Assembly: GCA_963809925.1 (NCBI GenBank)
Contig: CAWELH010000010.1
Coordinates: forward strand, 372,001-436,000
DNA: 64,000 nucleotides
Reading direction: 5' to 3'
DNA from: DASQZK01 sp963809925
GTDB lineage: Bacteria; Bacteroidota; Bacteroidia; Bacteroidales; GCA-2748055
Under the pieces are notes generated by a model, which was not told the DNA's origin, did no database searches, and saw only the letters and a list, made by a program, of their open reading frames with translations. How positions within the stretch are numbered: the first letter of the stretch is position 1; every line of letters starts with the position of its first letter. Both the position numbers and the translations under genes were made by a program. Below, piece after piece: positions 53,436-62,708 of this stretch.

Positions 53436-54938
53436 TCAGACGACAATCTGGCTTAGTGCATCAATATATGCTTCCACAGATGCTGTGACGATATCTGTGG
53501 AGGCAGAAAATCCATAGTACATCAGTCCTTTGTGATCGACCTGAATGTGTACTTTTCCAAGGTCATCACTACCTCTTGTAATCGCCTGGATCAGGAATTC
53601 TTCCAGCCGTACTTTTTTGGACACAATTTGTTTTACGGCAGTGAAAGCAGCGTCAATGGGTCCGTTTCCGGAGGCTGTTGAAGTGGTCTTCTGACCATTG
53701 ATCTCGAGAGTAACTGTAGCTACAGGAACAGTACCTTTCCCGCACAATACCTGGAGGTTTCGTAAGTGTATCCTTCTGGATTTGTCACTCACCTCTTTTC
53801 CGGCAAGGATCATCAAGTCCTCTTCGGTGATGTCTTTTTTCTGATCAGCCAGCGTGAGAAATTCATCATATACCCTGTCCAGGTGTTCTTTTCCCATCTT
53901 GTAGCCGATTTTCTCAAGTCTGTGCTTCAGAGCAGCTCTTCCGCTCCTGGCTGTCAGCACGATGGCTGATTCATTGATGCCAACAGCCCGTGGATTTATG
54001 ATCTCGTAGTTTTCACGTTTCTTTAGCACGCCATCCTGGTGTATACCTGAGGAGTGGGCAAATGCATTTCTTCCGACGATCGCTTTGTTTGCCTGAACCG
54101 GCATCCGCATGAGCGTGGAGACCAACCTGCTGGTCTTATAAATTTTCCTGGTATTGATATTTGTATTGAGGTCAAGGTGTTTTCTGCTTTTCAAAATCAT
54201 CACTACTTCTTCAAGAGAAGTATTACCTGCACGTTCACCAATACCATTTATGGTTACCTCAACCTGTCTGGCTCCATTGATTACGCCTGAGATCGTATTG
54301 GCTGTGGCCATTCCAAGATCGTTATGACAATGAGTAGCTATCACTACATCCTCAATACCCTTAACATTATCAATCAGATACTTGATTTTAGCACCAAACT
54401 CCTCTGGCAGGGTATATCCTGTGGTATCCGGAATATTAATAACCGTTGCACCGGCTTTGATGACCGCTTCAACCACCCTGGCGAGGTATTTGTTTTCAGT
54501 ACGTCCGGCATCTTCAGCATAAAATTCTACATCGTCGACAAAATTCCGGGCGTATTTTACAGCTTCAATCGCTCTTTCTATGATGGCGTCAGGAGTGCTG
54601 TTGAATTTATGGTGAATATGATAGTATGAAGTACCTATCCCGGTATGAATTCTCCCTTTTTTGGCATATTTCAACGCATCAGCCGCTACTTCTATATCTT
54701 TTTTAACCGCTCTTGTTAGTGCGCATATTGTTGGGATACTGACCGCTTTTGAAATTTCAACAACTGAATTGAAATCACCAGGACTGGAGATAGGAAACCC
54801 GGCTTCGATGATATCAACTCCCAGAGCTTCGAGCGCCTTCGCAACTTCAATTTTTTCAACTGTATTCAACTGACATCCAGGAACTTGCTCCCCGTCTCTC
54901 AAGGTAGTATCGAATACGTAAACTCTGTCTTTTGCCAT
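53436..54938 (-). CDS. leuA: 2-isopropylmalate synthase
   Basis: 500 aa. It condenses acetyl-CoA and 2-oxoisovalerate in leucine synthesis. N-terminal TIM barrel with FDTTLRDGEQVPG and the metal motif THCHNDLGMAT, then the C-terminal LeuA regulatory domain (from about 385) through which leucine inhibits the enzyme. The family motif NAFAHSSGIHQDG is present. The other leu and ilv genes are not adjacent, which is unusual for Bacteroidota, where they often cluster. A close homologue such as citramalate synthase is possible but less likely given the length and motifs. Confidence 0.93.
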   Translation of the reverse strand: MAKDRVYVFDTTLRDGEQVPGCQLNTVEKIEVAKALEALGVDIIEAGFPISSPGDFNSVVEISKAVSIPTICALTRAVKKDIEVAADALKYAKKGRIHTGIGTSYYHIHHKFNSTPDAIIERAIEAVKYARNFVDDVEFYAEDAGRTENKYLARVVEAVIKAGATVINIPDTTGYTLPEEFGAKIKYLIDNVKGIEDVVIATHCHNDLGMATANTISGVINGARQVEVTINGIGERAGNTSLEEVVMILKSRKHLDLNTNINTRKIYKTSRLVSTLMRMPVQANKAIVGRNAFAHSSGIHQDGVLKKRENYEIINPRAVGINESAIVLTARSGRAALKHRLEKIGYKMGKEHLDRVYDEFLTLADQKKDITEEDLMILAGKEVSDKSRRIHLRNLQVLCGKGTVPVATVTLEINGQKTTSTASGNGPIDAAFTAVKQIVSKKVRLEEFLIQAITRGSDDLGKVHIQVDHKGLMYYGFSASTDIVTASVEAYIDALSQIVV

Positions 54939-55225
54939 AGCCTTATTATTTAATAAAAAAAATACCGGAAGGAGAACTCAGTGTTTCGCCAACCGATAAG
55001 ATTTAAAGTTATTTGCAAAAAAAATAATAATTAAGTTAAAAAACCAGATTTTCTTTAATTAAATAACAATAAATATCATATACTGTTTAAGATCAGGAAG
55101 GAAAATGCCCGGATATTCTTCCGATCTAAAAGTTATCAACTAATTTCTTATTACAGGAATAACCGCTTGTATTCCTGAATTTTGTCTCCGGTGGTCAATG
55201 CCTGATTGCCAACAGGGAAAGGAAC

Positions 55226-55732
55226 TCAGTTTAATTCAGTCTTTAAATGGTCAACCCAGGCGCTTATGCGTTCTTTATTTTTGGATGCCTGGTTTTCATA
55301 ATCAATAGCAAGTCCACAGAAACGTCCGTCACGTAATGCCATAGAATGTTCAAAATCGTATCCGTCGGCTGATGTAAAGCCCACTATTTTTGCACCTTGG
55401 CCCTCAAAAAAATCAGCCATGATGCCAATCCCGTCGACAAAATTTTCAGGGTAGCCTTTCTGATTTCCAAGACCGAATATGGCAATGGTCTTGCCTTTCA
55501 TATCAATTTCTTCAAGATCAGGGAGAAATTCGTCCCAGTAATTTGGAAGCTCTCCGTCGAACCATGTAGGTACACCAACAATGAGGTTTTCGTATTCAAG
55601 GAATTTTTGGGCACTGATCTCTTCAGCATTGAGCATGTCAATGGTATCATCACCGAATGCATCTTTAATTTTAGTTGCGATTTTACCAGATTTTACGGTA
55701 TTAAAGCTATATACAATGGCTGTTTTTTTCAT
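55226..55732 (-). CDS. Flavodoxin
   Basis: 168 aa, long-chain type. FMN-binding loop in IVYSFNTVKSGKIATKI (the phosphate loop reads SFNTVKSGK instead of the usual T/SxTGxT), with PTWFDGELPNYWDEF and FGLGNQKGYPENF as later loops. It carries electrons at low potential and can replace ferredoxin under iron limitation. It follows the E1 gene by 78 bp on the same strand and may be cotranscribed, though a link to the 2-oxoacid dehydrogenase is only inferred from position. Confidence 0.92.
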   Translation of the reverse strand: MKKTAIVYSFNTVKSGKIATKIKDAFGDDTIDMLNAEEISAQKFLEYENLIVGVPTWFDGELPNYWDEFLPDLEEIDMKGKTIAIFGLGNQKGYPENFVDGIGIMADFFEGQGAKIVGFTSADGYDFEHSMALRDGRFCGLAIDYENQASKNKERISAWVDHLKTELN

Positions 55733-55810
55733 ACGTTATGATAGTTTTCTATGTATGACCGACATATAATAATCACAATTAGCAAAAGGCCCGGCAGACA
55801 GGGACGCTTA

Positions 55811-57853
55811 TCAATATTGAAGCAATTCCTTTGTGGCAGCCAGTATTTTTTCTGTATTTGGAAGAATGGCTTTTTCAAGTATACGGTTGAAGCCAACCGG
55901 AGTAAAGGTGGATCCAACTCGTCGTGCCGGGCCGTCGAGGAATTCGAAGGCTTTCTCATTGATAAGTGCAACCACTTCACCCCCGAAACCGCCAAATACT
56001 TTATCCTCATGTACGACAAGTACTTTACCGGTTTTTTTGACGGTATTAATTATTGCTTCTTCATCTAGCGGGCTAAGAGAACGAAGGTCAAGTACCTCAA
56101 TATTAACTCCCATCTCTTTTTCCAGCTTTTCAGCGACCTCAAGGCACATGTGTGTTGTATTGCCGTAGGTGATTAGGGAAAGATCCGTTCCTTCCCTTCT
56201 TATTCTCGCCTTTCCAAAAGGCACTTCAAAATCGTCGGGCACTGATGTGGCAGCTTTTGGGCTGTTATACAAAGCCTTGGGTTCGAGGAAGAGGGTGAGA
56301 CCGCGAGACCGGATCGATGAACGGAGCAATCCTGCTGCATCGTCGGCAAATGATGGATAAACAACACGAAGGCCAGGAAGCGTGGTGAGTGTGCCTTCTA
56401 TGGTCTGGGAATGATAGAGTCCACCGCCGATATATCCTCCTGATGCCAGCCTGATCGTAATATTGGGAGAGAATTTCCCGTTGCTTCTCCAGTAATCATG
56501 GGATGTGTCGACCAGTTGTTCCATCGCAGGCCAGAAATAGTCGGCAAATTCCGCCCCTTCAACAACGATTCGCAATTTATCATTGAAACGACTCATACCA
56601 TTTGCGGTGCCAACAATATAATCTTCAGCGATGGGTGCATTAAACACCCTCTCGTTTCCAAATTCCTGCTGCATGCCCTTGGATACGTTGAAGATACCGC
56701 CCTTGTCCTTATTGGCAATATCCTGTCCCCAGAGAAAGGTGTCAGGATTAAGATGAAACTCTGCTTTAAGTGTCTGGTTCAGCGCTTCAATAAGTTTAAG
56801 CTTAGGTCCTTCAAACTGATGAATTCCTTCCGGGTATTTTTCAGATTTAACTGCTTCGGGGACAACGAAATCAAAAATAGTTGCCGGATCCGGATCGGGT
56901 GAAGCCAACGCAGCCTTATGTGCTTTTTTCACCATTTCCTTTGTCATATCTTCGATAGCCGTAAGCTCTTCTTCAGTAAACCGGTTATAGCGGATCAGTA
57001 TCCTCCTGAATTTTGCCAGCGGATCATACTGCTGCACATAATTCATCTCATAATCATCGCGATATAGTTCATGCCTGTCGGAATTAGAATGTGAATGGAT
57101 CCGAACGCAGTTTGCCTGAACGATGACCGGATATCCGTGGGTCTGGATGAATTCTTTGGCTTCGGACATTGTGTTCATCGAATCGAAAACATCCTTGCCG
57201 TTGCAATGGAATATGGCGAGATTTTTAAAGCCTGTAAAATTATTTGCCACTTTCCGATTGGCGGTCTGATCTGCCTTAGGTACAGAGATTCCATAGCCAT
57301 TGTCCTGGAAAACAAACAGGACAGGGAGTTTCTCAGTGGTGGCTCCGTTGATCGCTTCGTAAACATAACCTTCCGATACGGAAGATTCACCCTGGGAGCT
57401 GATCGCTATTCCCTTCATGCCGTATTTTTTTAGTGCACGGCCTGTGCCTGCAGCCTGCTGTGCATGATTACCTGTACATGAAGATGAATTATGAATGTGC
57501 CATTCTGGTTTTGCAAAGTGGTTTGACATATGCCTGCCTCCGCTGGCAGGGTCGGCAGCTTTTGAAATTCCGTTCAGGATTATTTCATCAGCTGTAAGTC
57601 CGGCTGAAATTGCTGTTAACATATCCCTGTAATATGGAAAAAGATGGTCGTTTTCCCTGTCGAATACCTGGCCGATGGCAAGCTGAATTCCATCATGTCC
57701 GGCGTATGGGGCATGATATGACCAGCCGATAGCCTGCTTTAGGTAATTTGGGGCGCGGTCGTCAAGGATCCGCCCCAGGGTCATAAGACGGAACCATTTT
57801 TCTAGAATTTCTTTACTTGTATGTTTAATGTGGTATTTCTTTTGCTTCGTCAT
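55811..57853 (-). CDS. 2-oxoacid dehydrogenase E1 component, alpha-beta fusion
   Basis: 680 aa. Thiamine-diphosphate-dependent decarboxylase. The N-terminal half (about 1-330) matches E1 alpha with GGRHMSNHF, the cofactor segment SQGESSVSEG and FQDNGYGIS. The C-terminal half (about 345-680) matches E1 beta with GQDIANKDKGGIFNVSKG, RLASGGYIGGG and VVHEDKVFGGFGGEV. Alpha and beta are separate genes in most bacteria, but fusions are seen in Bacteroidota. The gene follows E2 by 22 bp. The substrate could be pyruvate or branched-chain 2-oxoacids; sequence alone does not decide, though branched-chain-type architecture is common for this form. Confidence 0.92.
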   Translation of the reverse strand: MTKQKKYHIKHTSKEILEKWFRLMTLGRILDDRAPNYLKQAIGWSYHAPYAGHDGIQLAIGQVFDRENDHLFPYYRDMLTAISAGLTADEIILNGISKAADPASGGRHMSNHFAKPEWHIHNSSSCTGNHAQQAAGTGRALKKYGMKGIAISSQGESSVSEGYVYEAINGATTEKLPVLFVFQDNGYGISVPKADQTANRKVANNFTGFKNLAIFHCNGKDVFDSMNTMSEAKEFIQTHGYPVIVQANCVRIHSHSNSDRHELYRDDYEMNYVQQYDPLAKFRRILIRYNRFTEEELTAIEDMTKEMVKKAHKAALASPDPDPATIFDFVVPEAVKSEKYPEGIHQFEGPKLKLIEALNQTLKAEFHLNPDTFLWGQDIANKDKGGIFNVSKGMQQEFGNERVFNAPIAEDYIVGTANGMSRFNDKLRIVVEGAEFADYFWPAMEQLVDTSHDYWRSNGKFSPNITIRLASGGYIGGGLYHSQTIEGTLTTLPGLRVVYPSFADDAAGLLRSSIRSRGLTLFLEPKALYNSPKAATSVPDDFEVPFGKARIRREGTDLSLITYGNTTHMCLEVAEKLEKEMGVNIEVLDLRSLSPLDEEAIINTVKKTGKVLVVHEDKVFGGFGGEVVALINEKAFEFLDGPARRVGSTFTPVGFNRILEKAILPNTEKILAATKELLQY

Positions 57854-57875
57854 TTTTGGAGAAATTTGAAGGTAA

Positions 57876-59255
57876 TTAGACTTTACGGGTTATGTCAAAA
57901 TTTTCAATATAGTCTGCAGCCCTTCTCAGGTAGGAGCCACCAAGTGAACCATCGATGATCCGGTGATCGTACGTTAACGACAGGAACATTTTATGTCTGA
58001 TTGCAATTACGTCACCATCGGCTGTTTCCAAAACGGCTGGTTTTTTTTCAACTGCTCCGATAGCAAGGATGGCAACCTGTGGTTGATTGATGATCGGTGT
58101 TCCAATGGTATTCCTGAAGGATCCGAAATTTGTGACAGTAAAGGTACCATCCTGGATCTCATCAGGTTTAAGTGTGTTTGAACGTGCTGCGTTGGCAAGC
58201 CTGTTGAGTTCCTGCGTTATGCCAAGTAGGTTTAAATTATCGATATCCTTGATCACGGGCACGATGAGATTATTATTAGCCAGCGAAACAGCTACGCCCA
58301 TATTGATGCGTTTCTTCACAATGATCCGGTCACCGTCGACCGATGAATTGATCAGTGGGAAATCCTTTAATGCTTTGGCCGCTGCTTCAAGGAAGACAGG
58401 AAGGTAGGTAATTTTCAATCCTTCCCGCTTAAGAAAATCGTCCTTAATACTGTTCCTCCATTTTACAATTGACGTCACATCGGCTTCCAGCATATTGGTT
58501 ACGTGCGCAGAGATCTGTTTAGAACGGATCATATGTTCTGCAATAAGCTTCCTCATCCGGTCCATCTCAATGATCTCATCGTGTGACGAAACAGAAACCT
58601 GAACCCTGGGTTTTTCTGGCGCTGGACTTGCAATGGTCGTTGTTTTTTCCGGAGTAGGCTGTGGCTGTATCGTTTTCTTTCCTGCTTCCGATTTGGATTC
58701 AATATATTCAAGTATATCCTTCTTTTGTACTCTTCCGTTGGACCCACTTCCTTTTATACTGTCAAGCTCAGCGGTGGCCACATTCTCTTCCGTTGCGATT
58801 TTTCGGACGAGAGGAGAGTAAAATTTTTCACCAGACCTTGCCCTGGTTGATGTTTCCTGAACACTCTCATCCTGCTGAATCGCAGAGGCGGTAAAGGTTT
58901 CTTTGACCGGTTCCTTTTCCCTTTGCGTAACAGTTTCCCCCTTTGGGGAATCATTTTCTGTCGGGGCTGCTACTTCGGTAGCTGTGGCATCTGTTTCAGC
59001 ATCTTCTGCGGAGGCATCCGTATCAATTAATGCAATGACGGAACCAACTCCAACTATTTCGTCCTGCTGATACATGATCTTTTTGACAATACCTTCAACC
59101 GGGGAAGGAATTTCGGAATCCACTTTATCTGTGGCAATCTCAAGGAGAACATCATCTTCTTCCACCTTGTCACCTTCCTTCACAAACCATCTGGTAATGG
59201 TTGCCTCCTCTATACTTTCCCCCATTTTGGGCATTACAATTTCAAAATTTGCCAT
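57876..59255 (-). CDS. 2-oxoacid dehydrogenase E2 component (dihydrolipoamide acyltransferase)
   Basis: 459 aa. A single lipoyl domain with lipoylated lysine in EIATDKVDSE, a long linker rich in E, T and A, a peripheral subunit-binding domain (YSPLVRKIATEE ... GSGSNGRVQKKDIL), then the catalytic domain ending in TYDHRIIDGSLGGSYL with the active-site histidine. First gene of an E2-E1 operon; E3 is not in the window and must be supplied from elsewhere. A perfect -7 box lies 26 bp before the start. Confidence 0.93.
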   Translation of the reverse strand: MANFEIVMPKMGESIEEATITRWFVKEGDKVEEDDVLLEIATDKVDSEIPSPVEGIVKKIMYQQDEIVGVGSVIALIDTDASAEDAETDATATEVAAPTENDSPKGETVTQREKEPVKETFTASAIQQDESVQETSTRARSGEKFYSPLVRKIATEENVATAELDSIKGSGSNGRVQKKDILEYIESKSEAGKKTIQPQPTPEKTTTIASPAPEKPRVQVSVSSHDEIIEMDRMRKLIAEHMIRSKQISAHVTNMLEADVTSIVKWRNSIKDDFLKREGLKITYLPVFLEAAAKALKDFPLINSSVDGDRIIVKKRINMGVAVSLANNNLIVPVIKDIDNLNLLGITQELNRLANAARSNTLKPDEIQDGTFTVTNFGSFRNTIGTPIINQPQVAILAIGAVEKKPAVLETADGDVIAIRHKMFLSLTYDHRIIDGSLGGSYLRRAADYIENFDITRKV

Positions 59256-59280
59256 AATTATTTATTCGTTTAAGGGCTTG

Positions 59281-59288
59281 CAAAATTA
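59281..59288 (-). promoter_or_regulatory. -7 promoter element of the E2-E1 operon
   Basis: The minus strand reads TAATTTTG, a perfect TAnnTTTG. Start expected near 59274, about 19 nt before the E2 start codon. Confidence 0.45.
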
Positions 59289-59527
59289 TACAAAATTGCG
59301 TTAACTTTTATTTTAACTAAATTAAGGAATTATTAATTCTAAATTAGAAAGCCGTAGATCTGAACTCCATTGAAGCATAACAACAAATGAAATAAATTGT
59401 TTAAACCTTGTAATGCCGATGTATATTACCTTACATCGCTTTTAAAGGGATAAATTTGACCCTCAGATGAATGCATACTTTGGGTTGACAGAGAGAGGAA
59501 AGAGATCAAAATACAGGCTCCAGGTAA

Positions 59528-60481
59528 TTAAAAGTCTTCTTCATCACCGGTGAAATCTACCTCCAACACGATCGGATCTGAGCCGGCATCCCGATCATAA
59601 GCCAACTCATTGCTGCCGGCGGAAACCCTCCAGACGTCGATATCGGGAAAACGCGTAGCGAGAAGAACACAGCACAGAGCGTGTAACTTGGGGCCAAGGG
59701 GAGCGAGAATTACATTGTATTTCAAGCGGAGATCCAGACAAAGCTGTGTAAGCAGGTCATTGATTTTATTGATGTCATTCAGCGGGTAGTTGATGAGGTT
59801 TCTTACATCGACCTCGTTCATAATATTCTGGTTCATTCTGAATACGTTCTCAACATATTGATTATCCGGTGCAGGGTCTGCGTACATCAGGCTGATAAAG
59901 TCGGGATTCACTTTTTTCCGCAGGAATTCAGCCCTGCCTTTCTCATGTCCAAGACCAATCACAAGAGCCGTTTGCTTCGACGGATCGAATTTATTAAGTC
60001 CGACATGTATCGGTTCTGCTTTTTTAGCTGGTTTTATTCTTTTTGGGATGCTGAAAGACGCTGGTGTATATGAAAAGTAAGCCCTCACTGAATTGAATCT
60101 CCCTTCCTCCCTGGTGAAAAAGTTTACGATGGTGGCGTACCAAAGTTTCGTCATGCAACTGTAATCAACGAGGATTTTCAGATCTCTTTTGGCTGAGCTA
60201 AAGACTTCCTTTGAGAGAAAAATATCCAGGCTTTGCGCATCAGTTCCGGAGATTTCCAAAAAAGTAAAACCATTTTCCTTAAGGAATTCATTATTTCGTT
60301 TACGGTTTAGTTCATTAAACTTCTCCTTAAAAGCAATGGCGTACTTATTTTCTGCGGATATTGTATAATTCTTGAGCAGGTAAGTACATCGTTTCTCGTA
60401 CCCTGCAGCAACGATGAAAATATCGAAATGTATAGAGTTTAATGAATGAGTATCGATCTGATCTGAACTGATAAATTCCAT
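59528..60481 (-). CDS. Uncharacterised 317-aa protein
   Basis: Soluble, no signal peptide or membrane segment. I do not recognise a named family. Conserved-looking motifs, in order: VAAGYEKRCTYLL (about 24-36), LVDYSCMTKLWYA (about 104-116), VIGLGHEKGRAEF (about 172-184), LMYADPAPDNQYVE (about 192-205) and ILAPLGPKLHALCCVL (about 255-270). Alternating hydrophobic strands with these glycine-rich and acidic turns suggest two Rossmann-like halves. Proteins with similar motifs are found singly in varied bacteria, some near defence genes, but this is memory, not a search. It stands alone with its own -7 box. Confidence 0.8.
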   Translation of the reverse strand: MEFISSDQIDTHSLNSIHFDIFIVAAGYEKRCTYLLKNYTISAENKYAIAFKEKFNELNRKRNNEFLKENGFTFLEISGTDAQSLDIFLSKEVFSSAKRDLKILVDYSCMTKLWYATIVNFFTREEGRFNSVRAYFSYTPASFSIPKRIKPAKKAEPIHVGLNKFDPSKQTALVIGLGHEKGRAEFLRKKVNPDFISLMYADPAPDNQYVENVFRMNQNIMNEVDVRNLINYPLNDINKINDLLTQLCLDLRLKYNVILAPLGPKLHALCCVLLATRFPDIDVWRVSAGSNELAYDRDAGSDPIVLEVDFTGDEEDF

Positions 60482-60534
60482 CCTCTGTATTTAGATCTAA
60501 CAGGGGTTAAAATTATCATTATTTGTATAGGATG

Positions 60535-60542
60535 CAAAAATA
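60535..60542 (-). promoter_or_regulatory. -7 promoter element of the 317-aa gene
   Basis: The minus strand reads TATTTTTG, a perfect TAnnTTTG. Start expected near 60528, about 47 nt before the start codon and clear of the upstream hydrolase gene. Confidence 0.45.
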
Positions 60543-60566
60543 ATTCCCACAGATTGGGGGAATATT

Positions 60567-61907
60567 TCAGAGTTCGGGATTAAAGGATGGAATTTCAGTT
60601 ATAGGCCCGGGGGTATTGACTTCCCTGTAAGTGAAAAGATCCTGGATGGGCCATTTTTTCATCCGATAGGTTGCGGCAAAAATAGTTCTGGCCAGGTTAT
60701 GATGGATCCTCATTCTTTTATATGTGGAGGTATTAAGAAGTACAATCCAGTTCATGCCATCTTCAAGCCGGATGATAAGTGCCGTTGTACCGGCAAGTGT
60801 ACCGGTACGCCACCAGGTACCATGTTTGTCGGTACCCCGCCATCCAAAGAGGCCTTCTCCCGATTCAAACGGGTCGGTCATCATTTCGATGGTTTCGGGA
60901 CGGAGGATGTCGGGTTTTCCGGCATAGCCATCTATGACGGAAATGAACCTGGCTAATTCAGGAGCCGAGGCGACCCAGCCCCCGGCAGCCGACAGCAATT
61001 CGATATTGTTCCCACCATAGGACTTGGGGACCATACGACTGGAACCGTTAAATTCAGGCGCATTTGACGAACCTGCCGGCTCATAATAGTGGACTTCGTT
61101 GGGGTATTTGTCGTAATATAAGCTATGGCCGATATGCATGTCGTTAATTCCGATTGGTTTGAGAATATTCATAACGACATAGTCTTCGTATGGCATCCCC
61201 GACTTCAACTGAATAATCCTGCCAAGGACGGCATAACCGAAATTGGAATATGAGTAGGTGGTACCCGGATCGAACGAAAGTGGTTTGGAAAGCACATATT
61301 GGATGATCATATCCAGATTGGCAGGAGGTTCTGAATCCATCTTCCGAGCAATGTAGAGGGGATTGAACATTGGATCTCCGTTATACCTTGACCATCCGCC
61401 GGTATGGTTTAAGAGATCCCTAATAGTGATTTTTTCCACGCGGCCATCCTTATAATCCAAAAATTCTTTTTCATTCAAGATACCCTGGGGTCCAAATACC
61501 GTTTCATCGAGATCCAGACGTTTCTGTTCATACAATTTCATAATAGCGACGGCAGTAATAAGCTTGGAAACGCTGGCTATTCTGAAAAGATGTCCGGGCT
61601 GCACCAGTTCACCCATTTCTTCATTCGCAAGGCCAAAACCTTTGGCATATACCAGACTGTCATTTTTTGTGACTGCAACAGAAGCTCCTTTCACCTGGAA
61701 TTTTTCCATGAAGGATGTGATGAGGATATCTACCTGTTTTGTGTATTCAAAATCAGAATATTTATTATCAAGATTCAGGGCAAATGAAATATTTTCATCA
61801 TTGATCATACTGTTGGATGAGAATTTTTCGGAGAAACTAAAGGCAATTTCTCCAAAAAAGAACAGAATGATAAGAAGGATGGATTTCGTCAGGAAATTAA
61901 CTCGCAT
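60567..61907 (-). CDS. Exported serine hydrolase of the class C beta-lactamase fold
   Basis: About 446 aa. ATG 61907 opens a signal peptide (MRVNFLTKSILLIILFFFG); the frame runs 25 codons further up without a hydrophobic start. Active-site motifs are SxxK in IASVSKLITA, YxN in SYSNFGYAVLG and a KTG-like box in WWRTGTLAG. The family covers esterases, D-amino peptidases and penicillin-binding-like enzymes. Real beta-lactamase activity cannot be inferred. There is no resistance gene context. The 317-aa gene follows 86 bp downstream with its own promoter. Confidence 0.9.
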   Translation of the reverse strand: MRVNFLTKSILLIILFFFGEIAFSFSEKFSSNSMINDENISFALNLDNKYSDFEYTKQVDILITSFMEKFQVKGASVAVTKNDSLVYAKGFGLANEEMGELVQPGHLFRIASVSKLITAVAIMKLYEQKRLDLDETVFGPQGILNEKEFLDYKDGRVEKITIRDLLNHTGGWSRYNGDPMFNPLYIARKMDSEPPANLDMIIQYVLSKPLSFDPGTTYSYSNFGYAVLGRIIQLKSGMPYEDYVVMNILKPIGINDMHIGHSLYYDKYPNEVHYYEPAGSSNAPEFNGSSRMVPKSYGGNNIELLSAAGGWVASAPELARFISVIDGYAGKPDILRPETIEMMTDPFESGEGLFGWRGTDKHGTWWRTGTLAGTTALIIRLEDGMNWIVLLNTSTYKRMRIHHNLARTIFAATYRMKKWPIQDLFTYREVNTPGPITEIPSFNPEL

Positions 61908-62199
61908 ACAATTTCGGTTTAGGATATTTTCACCATTCACATGGTAAAAGTAAGGCATATTCCTTGAACTTGAAGAACACAAATTATCAACACTTTGTTC
62001 ACATTTGAAGGCTTTTCACAAAATTCTGGATGTCAGGTTTATGCAGTGTAGGTAAGCGATGCGAAGAAATCCGCTTTATGATTAAGCATGGTCTATTCGC
62101 ATAAGGAATAACCGGATTGACAGGATGGTATTGGTGAGCTTATCCAATAAATACAGAAGTTAATCAAATAGGAAATTGGGAACAGGTTTTGGAGAGGGT
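61908..62199. other. Intergenic region downstream of the structured RNA
   Basis: About 290 bp between the hydrolase start and the RNA's terminator. No reading frame or clear promoter element is seen, although the hydrolase promoter must lie here. Confidence 0.5.
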
Positions 62200-62670
62200 A
62201 TAAAACCAAAATGGGAACCATCTCTGACGAAATAGTTCCCATCTCATTCTTTAGCAGCCATAGCTGCTAAGCAACGCCAAGCTACGGTTATTGAGGCTGG
62301 TTCATTCTCCATAGTATTTCAACTATATTGAAGAGGAACCTTGTACTCCTTTCATCCCGGCGAACCGGTTTCAGGAGACATCTCCTTAAACCATCAGGCT
62401 GGTTTGGGTCTTACGATCCTCGCCTGGCTGATGTGAAACATTTTCCTGCCTGTTAGGGCTGGACAGAGGTTCCTGTTTAAAGAGCCAGCTTTTCAAAGAT
62501 CCTCGTAAACGATTAACTTTTTTAAAGTGGACGGCTGGAGGTTTAACCCTTCATCCGCTTAGCTCCCCGGACTTGAGAGGAGTTCCGAAGAACATTCTCA
62601 GGGTTGGCTCCCCGTTCCGAAGAACGTTTCACTTTCCCTTCCGAAGGAGCAGCCTTTTATCGCTCACTTG
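62200..62670 (-). ncRNA. Candidate structured non-coding RNA, about 470 nt
   Basis: There is no protein gene here, but the minus strand has a consensus promoter (62677-62708), a terminator (62202-62242) and many local hairpins between them. GTTCTTCGGAAC, a UUCG tetraloop on a four-base stem, occurs twice (62582-62593 and 62614-62625, the latter with a fifth pair). CCGG-TTCG-CCGG lies at 62357-62368. TTAGCAGC-CATA-GCTGCTAA (read on the plus strand) is at 62251-62270, GGAGA/TCTCC at 62374-62385 and CATCAG/CTGATG at 62392-62433. UUCG loops form only in minus-strand RNA, which fixes the strand. I find no RNase P core (GAGGAAAGTCCGGGC), no tmRNA ends and no SRP loop, so identity is open. Confidence 0.65.
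62202..62242 (-). terminator. Terminator of the candidate structured RNA
   Basis: ATGGGAAC (62211-62218) pairs perfectly with GTTCCCAT (62235-62242) across 16 bases. On the minus strand TTTGGTTTTA follows, an imperfect U-tract. Confidence 0.6.
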
Positions 62671-62676
62671 GTATAA

Positions 62677-62708
62677 CAAATGTAAGCCTCGCAACTTTCA
62701 CCACCAAA
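62677..62708 (-). promoter_or_regulatory. Promoter of the candidate structured RNA
   Basis: On the minus strand TTTG (62708-62705), 20 bp, TACATTTG (62684-62677): both elements and the spacing match the Bacteroidota consensus. Start expected near 62670. Confidence 0.7.

Noticed and set aside
53400..53440. tRNA T-arm-like GTTCGAATTCGG on the minus strand
   Set aside because: No acceptor stem, D-arm or anticodon arm can be built around it.
60567..61907. Beta-lactamase resistance gene linked to blaI-M56
   Set aside because: It shares only the class C fold, lies 34 kb from blaI, and its upstream region lacks the TACGA/TCGTA operator.
62200..62670. RNase P RNA, tmRNA or SRP RNA as identity of the structured RNA
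   Set aside because: The P4-region core GAGGAAAGTCCGGGC is absent (only a weak AAGTCCGGGG), there are no tRNA-like tmRNA ends or tag frame, and no SRP Alu/loop consensus. Group II intron domain V was also looked for and not seen.
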